From positions 89,587-153,586 of the forward strand of contig CAJXSR010000005.1 of the NCBI GenBank assembly GCA_913061275.1: a DNA stretch of 64,000 nt, read 5' to 3'. The position numbers and the translations under genes were made by a program. The stretch is from an uncultured Paracoccaceae bacterium (GTDB lineage: Bacteria; Pseudomonadota; Alphaproteobacteria; Rhodobacterales; Rhodobacteraceae). Within the stretch, counting starts at the first letter, position 1, and the number at the start of each line of letters is the position of its first letter. Under the pieces are notes generated by a model. That model was not told the origin of the DNA and made no database searches. It saw nothing but the letters and a program-made list of their open reading frames with translations. This document shows positions 24,730-34,400 of the stretch, piece after piece.

Positions 24730-24955
24730 GGGGGCGGTATGGGGTCGAAATAGGATCGACGGACGTCTAAAGATGTTAGCTTTTTCCCGGCAGACTGCCA
24801 CCGTTATCGGCGTAAAATGTACAATTGCAAATGACAATCGTGCTCCGGTAGCTTTGGCTGCGTAAGCAGTTCGAGCAATCGAAACTTAACTCCTTGCGCA
24901 TAGCTGTGTAAGGCGGGGTTCGCAGGTACCTGGCAACAGAAACCTGCACTTTCCT
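24730..24955 (+). ncRNA. ssrA: Two-piece tmRNA: coding RNA with tag ANDNRAPVALAA
   Basis: The mRNA-like half. It begins with the acceptor 5' strand GGGGGCG and the D-arm region GGGGTCGAAATAGGATCGAC, typical of alphaproteobacterial tmRNA. The tag frame runs 24827-24865: resume codon GCA, then ANDNRAPVALAA and TAA. A pseudoknot/hairpin with GCAGGT (24922-24927) and ACCTGC (24942-24947) follows. Paired with the acceptor RNA it rescues stalled ribosomes. The LAA end is the ClpXP degron, and the N-terminal ANDN portion is the kind of sequence read by SspB, encoded just downstream. The 3' end is approximate. Confidence 0.9.
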
Positions 24956-25150
24956 TCCATAGATAATAGCGCATTTTCACTTCGTGAAATTACGCTTTGG
25001 CAACAAAAATCTGTACTTACAATCAAAACGCTTTATTTCCACTGCATGCCATAACATTGCTCCACTAATAATATTAGTTCATTGTATTCTTAGTCTTTCC
25101 TGTTTCTAGTATAGTCTATAATATATCTGAAAATAATGTTGAAAGAACAC

Positions 25151-25627
25151 ATGACCGATACTATCAACTACCCACAGTTAATGCACAGCGCCATGCAAGG
25201 TTTAATGGCTGATTTGCTTCGCTCAGTTGGGAAAGCTGGGCATTTACCAGGTGAACATCATTTCTTTATTTGCTTTGATACAAATCATGCTGGCGTAGAT
25301 ATAGCTGATTGGTTGCGTGAACGTTACCCTGACGAGATGACGATCGTCATTCAACATTGGTTTGATAACCTAGTCGTTTTAGATGATCGCTTTTCAATCA
25401 CATTGAACTTCAACGACACGCCAGAACCTTTGGTTATTCCGTTTGAAGCCGTTAAAACCTTTATTGATCCGACTGTAGAGTTTGGATTGCGGTTTGACGA
25501 TGATGATGAACCCTACATAGAAGATGTCGCAGAAAGCCCGATGATCGTCATTGAAGAGGATGATGCGGCAGAGGAAAACCCAAAGAAGGATGCGGAAATC
25601 GTATCATTGGATAGTTTTCGAAAATAA
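25151..25627 (+). CDS. sspB: ClpXP adaptor SspB (alphaproteobacterial type)
   Basis: A 158-residue SspB-alpha. The core matches the family: [85 protein letters not shown]. An acidic linker ([10 protein letters not shown]) leads to the C-terminal ClpX-docking tail IVSLDSFRK. It delivers ssrA-tagged proteins to ClpXP. ATG 25151 is preferred over 25136 because families begin near [10 protein letters not shown]. It lies about 200 bases downstream of the tmRNA gene whose tag it recognises. Confidence 0.92.
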   Translation: MTDTINYPQLMHSAMQGLMADLLRSVGKAGHLPGEHHFFICFDTNHAGVDIADWLRERYPDEMTIVIQHWFDNLVVLDDRFSITLNFNDTPEPLVIPFEAVKTFIDPTVEFGLRFDDDDEPYIEDVAESPMIVIEEDDAAEENPKKDAEIVSLDSFRK

Positions 25628-25713
25628 TAACAATATTATTTACCCAAACCACCCTGTTAAACATCTACCGCCAAACTTTATTAAATACCCCAAACACGCC
25701 CTTGGAGAAAAAA

Positions 25714-27105
25714 ATGACTGCTACACGCACAGAAACAGATAGTTTTGGCCCGCTAGAGGTTCCATCAGATAAATATTGGGGCGCACAAACGCAGCGCAGT
25801 CTTATCAACTTTCCGATAGGTTGGGAAAAGCAACCTGTTGCCGTTGTCCGCGCTTTAGGTGTTATCAAAAAAGCCTGCGCGCAAGCCAACCATGATCTAG
25901 GTAAACTGCCCACAGAAATTGCAGATGCGGTTATTAGTGCTGCAAGTGAAGTTATTGACGGCAAACTAGACGATCATTTTCCATTGGTTGTTTGGCAAAC
26001 TGGGTCTGGCACCCAATCAAATATGAATTCAAATGAAGTAATTTCAAACCGTGCTATTCAAATCCTTGGTGGTGAAATGGGATCAAAGCAACCCGTACAC
26101 CCAAACGATCACTGTAATATGGGGCAATCATCAAATGATACCTTCCCTACAGCCATGCACATTTCTACTGCAATGATGGCGCATGATGTACTGATACCTG
26201 GGTTAGAAAAACTGCACATTGCATTGGCAGACAAAGCCGAAGCATTCAAAGACATCATCAAAATTGGTCGCACTCATACCCAAGATGCCACCCCCCTTAC
26301 TTTGGGTCAGGAATTTGGTGGGTATGCCTTTCAGGTAGAACAGGGTATTGCGCGGATTAAACACGCACTTATCAATATTTATCCGCTTGCTCAGGGCGGC
26401 ACTGCCGTGGGTACAGGGTTAAACACGCCGATAGGTTGGGGCGAAAAAGTTGCGGCAAACATGGCCGAAATTACGAGTTTGCCGTTTGTCACTGCCCCTA
26501 ATAAATTTGAAGCATTGGCTGCACATGATGCTATGGTAGAAATGTCAGGCGCGATTAAAACTGTTGCCGCATCTTTATTCAAAATAGCAAATGATATTAG
26601 GTTCTTAGGTTCTGGCCCGCGTTGTGGTTTAGGCGAGTTAGTGTTGCCTGAAAATGAGCCAGGGTCATCAATTATGCCGGGTAAAGTCAACCCAACACAA
26701 TGCGAAGCCCTAACCCAAGTTTGCGCCCATGTGTTTGGCAATGATGCAGCTGTTGGTTTTGCAGGCAGCCAAGGCCACTTTGAGTTGAATGTCTATAAAC
26801 CGATGATGACCTACAACGTCCTGCAATCCATGCAGTTGTTAGGGGATGCATCTGTTGCATTCACCGATAATTGTGTTGCAGGTATTGAAGCAGACGAAGA
26901 CCGTATTAGCACCTTAATGTGGGAAAGCCTGATGCTGGTCACGGCTTTGGCCCCAGAAATTGGCTACGATAATGCCACAAAAGTTGCTAAAACCGCCCAT
27001 AAAAACCGCACAACCCTAAAAGAAGAAGCCATTAAGTTGGGCTTTGTTGATGCAGAAACTTTTGACCGCGTGGTTCAGCCAAAAGATATGATTGGCCCTA
27101 AATAA
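25714..27105 (+). CDS. fumC: Class II fumarate hydratase
   Basis: A 463-residue fumarase C, starting at ATG 25714 with GGAG 6 bases upstream (a TTG 12 bases earlier is part of that site). Motifs: [60 protein letters not shown] and the signature [15 protein letters not shown]. It catalyses reversible hydration of fumarate to malate in the citrate cycle. It converges with the peptide-binding protein gene, with one base between stops. Confidence 0.97.
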   Translation: MTATRTETDSFGPLEVPSDKYWGAQTQRSLINFPIGWEKQPVAVVRALGVIKKACAQANHDLGKLPTEIADAVISAASEVIDGKLDDHFPLVVWQTGSGTQSNMNSNEVISNRAIQILGGEMGSKQPVHPNDHCNMGQSSNDTFPTAMHISTAMMAHDVLIPGLEKLHIALADKAEAFKDIIKIGRTHTQDATPLTLGQEFGGYAFQVEQGIARIKHALINIYPLAQGGTAVGTGLNTPIGWGEKVAANMAEITSLPFVTAPNKFEALAAHDAMVEMSGAIKTVAASLFKIANDIRFLGSGPRCGLGELVLPENEPGSSIMPGKVNPTQCEALTQVCAHVFGNDAAVGFAGSQGHFELNVYKPMMTYNVLQSMQLLGDASVAFTDNCVAGIEADEDRISTLMWESLMLVTALAPEIGYDNATKVAKTAHKNRTTLKEEAIKLGFVDAETFDRVVQPKDMIGPK

Positions 27106-27106
27106 C

Positions 27107-28933
27107 CTACTCTGCCCACCACACATCGGGAATAAACCCTGTCCAATCACCATACATGGGCAGGGTTTTGGGAAAATGTAATTCAGATTTATGGGCAATT
27201 CTGGAAACGTCAGAATGCCATAGTGGAATAACATACCGACCTGATGTTAACACGCGATCAAGCGCTTTAACCGCTGAAATGAAAACAGTTTGATCCTTGG
27301 CTCCAACGATCTTATCAATCAAAACTTCAATCACGGGAATATCAATGCCCATATAATTTCGGGTACCGGGTTTGGTAACACCCTCACCCCCCCAATATAA
27401 GTTTTGTTCATTTCCGGGCGACAGTGATAATGCACGGCGGTAATATGTTAGGTCAAAATCATACTTATTTGTACGCTCAGTATATTGGGCACTGTCCACC
27501 AAAGATACCTGCACCGCTATTCCTAAACGTTTTAGGGCATCGCCGAAAATATTAATAATAGCTTCATTGCTTCCAGACCCAGACTTTAGCAAAACTTCCA
27601 GTTTAAATGGATTGCCGTGCGCATCTTTCAAAACACCGTCCTGAATTGTCCAGCCTGCCTGTGCCAACAACTTTTTTGCCTTTCGCAGGTTCTTGCGATT
27701 TCGTTCAGACCCATCCGACGCAGGTAATTTATAGCCCGTCAGTGCATCGTTGGGCAGTGTTTCAGCAAACGGCGCAAGTAATGACCGAACCTTACCTTCA
27801 GCAACCCCATCAGACATGCCAAGTATTGAGTTGGAAAAATATGAAGATATGCGCGGCTGCGGCACGCCATTAATGGTTTTATTGATAAATTCGTAATTAA
27901 ACGCATGAATTAAAGCATCGCGCACCCGAATATCCGCAAACTGTGCCCGTCTTGTATTCATAACAAAGCCGCGTATTCCTGATGGGCGTTTATGCGGTAT
28001 AATAGATTTTACAACCTCCCCATTAATAGCGCGAGGGAACGTATAACTTTCATTCCATTTGCCTGCATTATATTCGCGATAAATACTGCTCTCGCCCGCC
28101 TTAAAGGCTTCAAAAACTATGTCAGCATCATTAAAAAACTCATAGCGGATTTCATCTAAATTGTGCCGCCCTTTATTAAAGGCCAGATCACGCCCCCAAT
28201 AATCTGGGTTCTTTTTGAAACTGACAAAACGGTTGGGTTCGAAATCTGCTATTTTATAGGGGCCTGACCCGACTATTATATCTAAAGAACTGTCGCTAAA
28301 TTTACGCCCCTGCCAATCAGATTTTCGTAATATTGGGCGTAACCCCAGAATAAGAGGCAATTCACGGTCAACTGTGTTGAAAGTAAACTTAACGCTTCTT
28401 GGGCCAGTTTGCTTTGCTGTTTCTATCTTTTTCCACGAATTTGCATAGCGCGGATGGCCTTTCGTGGCCAAAGTATCAAATGACCATAGAACATCTTCAA
28501 CTGTCACAGGTGAACCATCTGAAAACTTAGCTTCTTTTCGTAATGTAAAACCAACCCATTCACGGTTTGGGCCAACTTCGATGCTTTCTGCCAAAAGTCC
28601 GTATAGACTAAACGGTTCGTCCCAATTACGGCCCATTAAGCTTTCAACAACGTGTAAACGAACCCCCCAAGGTGCCCGACCCTTTAGAATGTATGGATTT
28701 AACGCGTCAAAGCCACCAGCCTCGCCTAGAACGATTTTACCCCCATGTGGTGCGTTTGGGTTGGCGTAAGGTAAATTGGGAAAATCTTTTGGTAAGTGAG
28801 GTTTACCATACATAGCTATACCATATTGCGGTTCGGCTGCCGCTATTGTTGCGCCAGCAAGAATTACTGTTGCCAATATGGAAACAATAAAGGAAATGTA
28901 TGAATAGAGTCGTGACATGAGTGCAACATTCAT
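27107..28933 (-). CDS. Extracellular solute-binding protein family 5, YejA-like (orphan)
   Basis: A 608-residue periplasmic binding protein. An N-terminal hydrophobic signal (SFIVSILATVILAGATIAAA) is followed by GIAMYGKPHLPKDFPNLPYANPNAPHGG, a segment typical of YejA-type oligopeptide-binding proteins. Family-5 core parts include FTLRKEAKFSDGSPVTVEDVLWSFD and RDALIHAFNYEFI. It would bind peptides for an ABC importer. No permease or ATPase gene (yejBEF) is adjacent, so the partner must be elsewhere. The start is uncertain between 28933 and 28918; neither has a good ribosome site. Confidence 0.88.
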   Translation of the reverse strand: MNVALMSRLYSYISFIVSILATVILAGATIAAAEPQYGIAMYGKPHLPKDFPNLPYANPNAPHGGKIVLGEAGGFDALNPYILKGRAPWGVRLHVVESLMGRNWDEPFSLYGLLAESIEVGPNREWVGFTLRKEAKFSDGSPVTVEDVLWSFDTLATKGHPRYANSWKKIETAKQTGPRSVKFTFNTVDRELPLILGLRPILRKSDWQGRKFSDSSLDIIVGSGPYKIADFEPNRFVSFKKNPDYWGRDLAFNKGRHNLDEIRYEFFNDADIVFEAFKAGESSIYREYNAGKWNESYTFPRAINGEVVKSIIPHKRPSGIRGFVMNTRRAQFADIRVRDALIHAFNYEFINKTINGVPQPRISSYFSNSILGMSDGVAEGKVRSLLAPFAETLPNDALTGYKLPASDGSERNRKNLRKAKKLLAQAGWTIQDGVLKDAHGNPFKLEVLLKSGSGSNEAIINIFGDALKRLGIAVQVSLVDSAQYTERTNKYDFDLTYYRRALSLSPGNEQNLYWGGEGVTKPGTRNYMGIDIPVIEVLIDKIVGAKDQTVFISAVKALDRVLTSGRYVIPLWHSDVSRIAHKSELHFPKTLPMYGDWTGFIPDVWWAE

Positions 28934-28995
28934 TGATTTGAATCGATATTCAATGGGTTATGATAGCTATTTCACCCAAATATCAAAGTTTTTAC

Positions 28996-29024
28996 TTGGA
29001 TAGCCGCCGTGTTATTTGTATAAC
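28996..29024 (+). promoter_or_regulatory. Sigma-70 promoter of the small RNA candidate
   Basis: TTGGAT (28996-29001) and TATAAC (29019-29024) with an ideal 17-base spacer; transcription is predicted to start near 29031. No coding start lies within 300 bases downstream before a strong terminator, so the promoter most likely serves a non-coding transcript. Confidence 0.55.
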
Positions 29025-29030
29025 ATACAT

Positions 29031-29105
29031 ACTGCTCGATAGGTTTCTTGCCTGTATGAAACCTGCCTCAATACTTGACGCCCTCCTTGTGAGGGCGTTT
29101 TTTTT
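29031..29105 (+). ncRNA. Candidate small RNA with two stem-loops
   Basis: A predicted transcript of about 75 bases in the gap between divergent genes. It has a promoter directly upstream, then stem-loop 1 (AGGTTTC 29041-29047 with GAAACCT 29058-29064) and stem-loop 2 (ACGCCCTC 29078-29085 with GAGGGCGT 29091-29098), which ends in a run of T and is an intrinsic terminator. CCTCCTT at the top of stem-loop 2 is complementary to ribosome binding sites, a feature of known alphaproteobacterial regulatory RNAs. No plausible open frame lies inside. Hfq is encoded in the same window at 42 kb. I do not recognise the family. Confidence 0.55.
29078..29105 (+). terminator. Strong intrinsic terminator, orphan with respect to coding genes
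   Basis: A perfect 8-bp stem ACGCCCTC/GAGGGCGT with loop CTTGT and eight T following. It lies between divergent genes, so on the plus strand it does not end any recognised gene; it ends the small RNA candidate. Confidence 0.85.
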
Positions 29106-29358
29106 GACTGTATATAATAAAGTTATAAATATAATATAAATATAACAGCGTGTTACTGTGGTTAGTTAAACCAATCAATATTTACACAGATTACTGACAC
29201 AACGCACCTACTATTATCGCAAATAGTGCAAAACGGCATCCACAAAACCGATTCTCATTACTTTCACATATATATTATTAGTTAATTATTCAGGGCAGTT
29301 GCTCATAGGTGCCTTCTATCTTAGATAATAAACGAAAGTTCAAATACTGGTTCATGTA

Positions 29359-29997
29359 ATGACAAAAATAGACATAATCTCCGACCCAATATGCCCGTGG
29401 TGCTACATCGGCAAAACGCGGCTTGATCGCGCATTAGAGGCAAATCCAACCCATGACTTCGTCATAGAATGGCATCCCTACCAATTAAACCCGACAATGC
29501 CGCAAGACGGAATGGACAGGCGTGAATATCTGGAAACCAAGTTCGGCGGCCAGGAAGGTGCACTTAAGGTATATGGCCAGATAGATCAGACCGCCCGCGA
29601 AATGGGCCTAGATCTAAACTTTGCGGGCATAAAGCGCACACCCAACACCATAAACGCCCACCGCCTGATCCTTTGGGCAGATATAGAAGGCTGCCAAAAC
29701 GCGGTGGTTGACCGCCTGTTCAAAGCCTATTTCAAAGAAGGCCGCGATATATCTGACACTTCGGTTCTGGTACGCATTGCAACGGCTGCGGGCATGGATG
29801 GGGACGCCACACGAAAACTGTTGGAAAGTGATGCCAATATCGAAGACATCCGCACCCGCGATGCAAAATCCCGCCAATCAGGCGTGCAAGGCGTGCCCGC
29901 CTTCATCATCGACAACCATTATGTGGTCAGTGGTGCCCAACCGACCGAGATGTGGGAACAGGTGATTAAGGAAATCATTGCAAAAGCTTCCAAATGA
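29359..29997 (+). CDS. DsbA-family thiol oxidoreductase, FrnE-like
   Basis: A 212-residue thioredoxin-fold protein with the redox motif CPWC (Cys12, Cys15) in ISDPICPWCYIG, a helical insertion, and the cis-Pro loop QGVPAFII near residue 178. No signal peptide, so it acts in the cytosol. The FrnE/polyketide-type branch (2-hydroxychromene-2-carboxylate isomerase superfamily) is indicated by WHPYQLNPTMPQDGMDRREYL and NTINAHRLI. Some FrnE proteins protect against oxidative stress; the role here is not known. It overlaps the next gene by ATGA, suggesting co-translation. Base use is visibly richer in GC than in its neighbours. Confidence 0.87.
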   Translation: MTKIDIISDPICPWCYIGKTRLDRALEANPTHDFVIEWHPYQLNPTMPQDGMDRREYLETKFGGQEGALKVYGQIDQTAREMGLDLNFAGIKRTPNTINAHRLILWADIEGCQNAVVDRLFKAYFKEGRDISDTSVLVRIATAAGMDGDATRKLLESDANIEDIRTRDAKSRQSGVQGVPAFIIDNHYVVSGAQPTEMWEQVIKEIIAKASK

Positions 29998-30476
29998 TCA
30001 CAGCGCACATACCATCGGGCTATTTGCTGGGCAAAAGTCTGCAAGCCAAGCACCGCCTATTAATGGCAGTTGTCATTATTGGTGCGGTCTTCCCGGATTT
30101 TGATCTGTTCTGGTTCTACTTTGTAGATGGAAAGGCCTTTCACCATCACCGTTATTGGGTGCATGCGCCGGGTTTCTGGCTACTTATATCTGCCATAATA
30201 ATCCCTGTATTATTACTTTGGTATAAAGCCGTCCTAAAGCCCTATCTGTTTTTTCTTGCCGCTGTCGCTTTGCACATATGCCTCGATACAATCGCAGGCA
30301 GCATAATGTGGTTATGGCCGTTTTCTAACCAGCTTTATGAATTGACCACAGTACCTGCTACCCAAAGCCATTGGATTCTATCATTTATGGTACATTGGAC
30401 TTTCGGGTTGGAAATTGGGATTTGGATTATTGCAATAGCTATGGTTATTCGCACACGACTTTCCCTTGATACGTAA
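29994..30476 (+). CDS. YdjM-like inner membrane protein (metal-dependent hydrolase family)
   Basis: A 160-residue membrane protein with four hydrophobic segments. Polar motifs between them fit the YdjM/YfhO-type metal-dependent hydrolase family: MITAHIPSGYLLG at the start, GAVFPDFDLFWF, the His cluster FHHHRYWVHAPGFW and LHICLDTIAG. His/Asp positions would lie at the membrane face and could bind a metal. Function is not established. It shares ATGA with the FrnE-like gene upstream. Confidence 0.75.
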   Translation: MITAHIPSGYLLGKSLQAKHRLLMAVVIIGAVFPDFDLFWFYFVDGKAFHHHRYWVHAPGFWLLISAIIIPVLLLWYKAVLKPYLFFLAAVALHICLDTIAGSIMWLWPFSNQLYELTTVPATQSHWILSFMVHWTFGLEIGIWIIAIAMVIRTRLSLDT

Positions 30477-30550
30477 ATAGCCTGGTAATTATAGTCATCA
30501 GCGGTTTTCGCACCACAATGTAAACACTAACCGCATACGGCAATACCTGC

Positions 30551-31348
30551 CTATTTCAATCGAATTGGGTTTTGAAGGCTGTGTTGTAGCAATTTGATCT
30601 CGTTTTTTGAAACCACCACACCTTTGCGCCACTGATTGCCCTTCATCACTGTTGGGTATCTTTTGGCATAGTCACGGAACTTATCGTTACTTACGGCAAA
30701 GGATATTGGCAGGTGTTTCAGGCTGTCTAAAACGTATTTATCCGCCTGAGCGCCACTGGGCACCACATAGATTTCATCTGTCTTCAGCCCAAAAATATCT
30801 TCAAGCATCGCCACTGAATGTTGTTGACCCTTTGGAATTGCACCGTGTTCCATGAGTGTATAAAATATATTGGCGTCAAAGAAACAAACAATACGATACC
30901 CTTCAATGCGCAGTTGGTGCGCGATTGCCCCAAGCGGTTGCGCGTTTAAATCATTGTCATGCCCAAAGTGGTAAATATTGCTGCCATCAAAAATGGCCGT
31001 TTTTGCATCCAATCGCAGATCACGCATAAATCCCTGACGATCATTGGCCAGTAAGGAATGCATTTTTGGGCGCGTTGCTTTTTTATAATGTTTGTTGGCT
31101 TTAAGCTTGCGGTAGACAAACAACCACACCGTAATCAGTGCCGCCACAAGGGCCAGAATGATGTCCCCATTCATTTCGGGGCGCATCAAAAACCACCACA
31201 TGGGCAGAACAGAAATAGTTGTAAGCAAAGAAAAATTCAGCGTTGTATATATTGTGTTTCGTAACCACGCACCAAAATTTAAACCTGGTTTATTCGGCTT
31301 AATTGGTGTTAGCTTGTCGCCTAATGTAATTGGTTTCATACTGGTCAT
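30551..31348 (-). CDS. Membrane-anchored NYN/Zc3h12a-like ribonuclease
   Basis: A 265-residue protein. Two hydrophobic helices (about residues 32-50 and 60-78) precede a cytosolic NYN (PIN-like) domain: AIFDGSNIYHFG near 115-126 supplies the first acidic residue, RIVCFFDANIF the second, SGAQADKYVLDSL the third and ISFAVSNDKFRDYAKRYP the last. This acidic set binds metal in RNases related to Zc3h12a/Regnase. It should cut RNA near the inner membrane; targets are unknown. It is followed by mfd on the same strand after about 80 bases at its 3' side. Confidence 0.72.
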   Translation of the reverse strand: MTSMKPITLGDKLTPIKPNKPGLNFGAWLRNTIYTTLNFSLLTTISVLPMWWFLMRPEMNGDIILALVAALITVWLFVYRKLKANKHYKKATRPKMHSLLANDRQGFMRDLRLDAKTAIFDGSNIYHFGHDNDLNAQPLGAIAHQLRIEGYRIVCFFDANIFYTLMEHGAIPKGQQHSVAMLEDIFGLKTDEIYVVPSGAQADKYVLDSLKHLPISFAVSNDKFRDYAKRYPTVMKGNQWRKGVVVSKNEIKLLQHSLQNPIRLK

Positions 31349-31431
31349 TTAAATATCTTTTACTATACTATAATTTTAAATTACGACTTAATATCAACAG
31401 CTTAGCCCTATGTCCTATCTGGGACATTTAT

Positions 31432-34400
31432 CTATTTACCCTTCGCCAACACCGCAAGATCACGCGCAATAATATACGCGCCTTTGATCTTTTTATCATC
31501 ATTTTCCCAATCACGGCGCACCACGACTTTATTATCTTTAACCTTGGCGGTACCCCTTTGATCTTGTAAAAACGCCACCAGTTTTTCAGGGCTGACAAAC
31601 TTATTATTACGGAACTGCAAAACAACCCCCTTTGGCCCGCCATCCATCTTAGCAATCCCCGCCGCACGGCACATGCCTTTGATGCGAACGATGCGTAGAA
31701 GCATATTAACTTCATCAGGCAGCTTGCCAAAACGGTCGATTAACTCGGCTGCGAAGCCTTCCAGTTCCACCTTCTTGCTCAAACCAGACAAGCGGCGATA
31801 TAAGCCAAGGCGCACATCCAGATCGGTCACGTATTTCGCAGGGATCAGCACAGGCACACCCAGATTTATCTGCGGCGACCACTGTTCATCTGCATCCGTC
31901 AGACCTTCCATTTCGCCTGCCTTCATTTTGGCGATCGCCTCTTCCAGCATCTCTTGATACAGCTCAAAACCAACTTCACGCACATGCCCCGATTGTTCAT
32001 CGCCCAACAAGTTGCCAGCACCTCGAATATCCATATCCTGTGAGGCCAACATGAACCCTGCCCCCAGACTGTCTAATGACCCCAAAACCCGCAAACGTTT
32101 TTCAGCAGTCTTAGTAAGACGTTGACGCGGCTTCGTTGTCAGATACGCATAGGCGCGGGTTTTTGATCGGCCTACACGGCCCCTGATTTGATAAAGCTGT
32201 GACAGGCCAAACATATCGGCACGGTGAATTACCATTGTATTAGCCGTAGGAATATCCAACCCGCTTTCCACAATCGTCGTGGCCAGCAGCACATCGTATT
32301 TACCGTCATAAAACGCATTCATACGGTCATCCAGATCACCTGCTGGCATCTGACCGTTTGCAACAACATAAGTCAGTTCTGGTAGTTGGTCCTTCAAGAA
32401 TTGCTCAATGTCAGGCAGGTCTTTAATGCGCGGCACTACATAAAAGCTTTGCCCGCCTCGGTAATGTTCACGCAACAAGGCTTCGCGGATTGTAACACTG
32501 TCAAATTCGCTGACATAGGTACGGATAGCAAGCCTATCCACTGGTGGTGTGCCAATAATACTAAGTTCACGCACCCCAGACAAAGACATCTGCAAAGTAC
32601 GCGGAATTGGCGTGGCTGTCAGGGTTAAAACATGCACATCAGAACGCAGCTGTTTCAGACGTTCTTTGTGATTCACCCCGAAGTGTTGTTCTTCATCGAT
32701 TACCAATAAACCAAGATTGCTGAACTTGATGTTCTTAGCCAACAAAGCGTGCGTGCCGATAACTATTTCAACCGCCCCATCTGCCATTGCCTGTTTGGTC
32801 AGGGCAGCATTCTTAGCCGTCACAAAGCGTGACAGTTGCTTTACCCGAATGCCAGTATTACGAAAGCGTTCTTCAAAAGACTTTGCGTGTTGTCTGGCAA
32901 GCAAAGTTGTGGGGGCAACTATCGCCACTTGTGCGCCTGCACTTGCGGCAACATAGGCCGCGCGCAATGCCACTTCTGTCTTACCAAAGCCTACATCACC
33001 GCAAACCAACCGGTCCATTGGGCGGCCAGATGCCATATCCTCTAGTACATCCTCAATCGCATTCAACTGATCGTCAGTTTCAGTATACGGGAAACGTGCA
33101 CAAAAACTATCCCAGTGATCGACAGGGGGGTTCATCACTTCGCCTTTACGCAACATTCGTTCGGCTGCCACACGGATCAGCTTATCCGCCATCTCGCGGA
33201 TGCGCTCTTTTAGCTTGGCTTTTTTAGCTTGCCATGCACCACCGCCCAGACGATCAAGAAGCCCCTCTTCGTGGCCATAACGGCTAAGCAGTTCTATATT
33301 CTCCACAGGAATAAACAGCCGATCATTATTGGCGTATTCCAATAAAATGCAATCATGCGGCGCCCCTGCCGCTGTGACGGTTTCCAACCCTTTATATCGC
33401 CCAACCCCGTGATCCAGATGGACCACCAGATCACCCGGAGTTAGGCTGGTGACCTCAGTAAGAAAGTTTTCCGCTTTGCGTTTACGCTTACCCGTGCGGA
33501 TCAGCCGATCACCCAACACATCTTGTTCAGAAATAACCGTAAGCCCTTTGGCTTCAAACCCGTGTTCCAATGGCCAAACTGCCAGTGACAAACCACCTTT
33601 ATCAGCCTTTATATCCGACCAATTAGCTATATTTATTGCCCCAACAGTTTCATGGTCTTCCAGCAATCCTGTAAGTCGTTCACGCGCACCATTGGAAAAC
33701 GACGCAATCAATACATGCCCAGTTTCACGCTTATCTTTGATATGGTCTGCCAATGCTCCAAACAGGCTGATCTGTTCTTGTTGTCTTTCCGGTGCAAAGT
33801 TACGCCCAATGCGCCCGCCTGCATCAATCACATTCGGGCCTGAACCTTGCGGTAATACCAAAAGCTGACGGGTTTTGTGGTTACTAAGTGCATTTTCAAA
33901 CTCAAGGTCATCCAGATAAAGCAATTCGGGTGGGCATGGTTTATAAACGCTATCCATGCGTGATTTAGTGGCTAAAGCTTGTTTGCGAGCATCATACTGA
34001 TCGGCTACAGACGTCCATCTTGCCAATCGCGCTTGTGTTGTGCGGTCTTCCAGAAACACTGTGGCATTGGGGATGTAATCAAATAAAGTTTCCAACTTCT
34101 CATGAAAATAGGGTGTCCAGTGTTCAACACCTTGATATTTTCGCCCGGCACTTATGCTTTCATATAAGGGGTCATCAGTACCAGCCGCACCAAATTCATG
34201 GCGGTAATTACCCCTAAACCGTTCGATAGAGGCATCATCTAAAATAACCTCTGAAACAGGCGCTAATTCTATGCGGGTCAATTTTTGTACTGTGCGCTGG
34301 GTTTCCACATCAAAGCGGCGTGCCCCATCCAATACATCGCCAAAAAAATCTAACCGTACCGGGCCACTGTCGCCCGGTGGGAATACATCAATCAGACCGC

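Noticed and set aside
24617..24865. Plus-strand open frame of 82 codons ending in ANDNRAPVALAA
   Set aside because: It runs through the tmRNA acceptor and coding pieces; only its last 12 codons are translated, as the tmRNA tag.
24974..24990. Hairpin TTTCAC/GTGAAA after the tmRNA as a terminator
   Set aside because: Only a 6-bp stem and no T run.
31410..31427. Hairpin ATGTCC/GGACAT after mfd as a terminator
   Set aside because: Short stem without a T run in the direction of mfd transcription.
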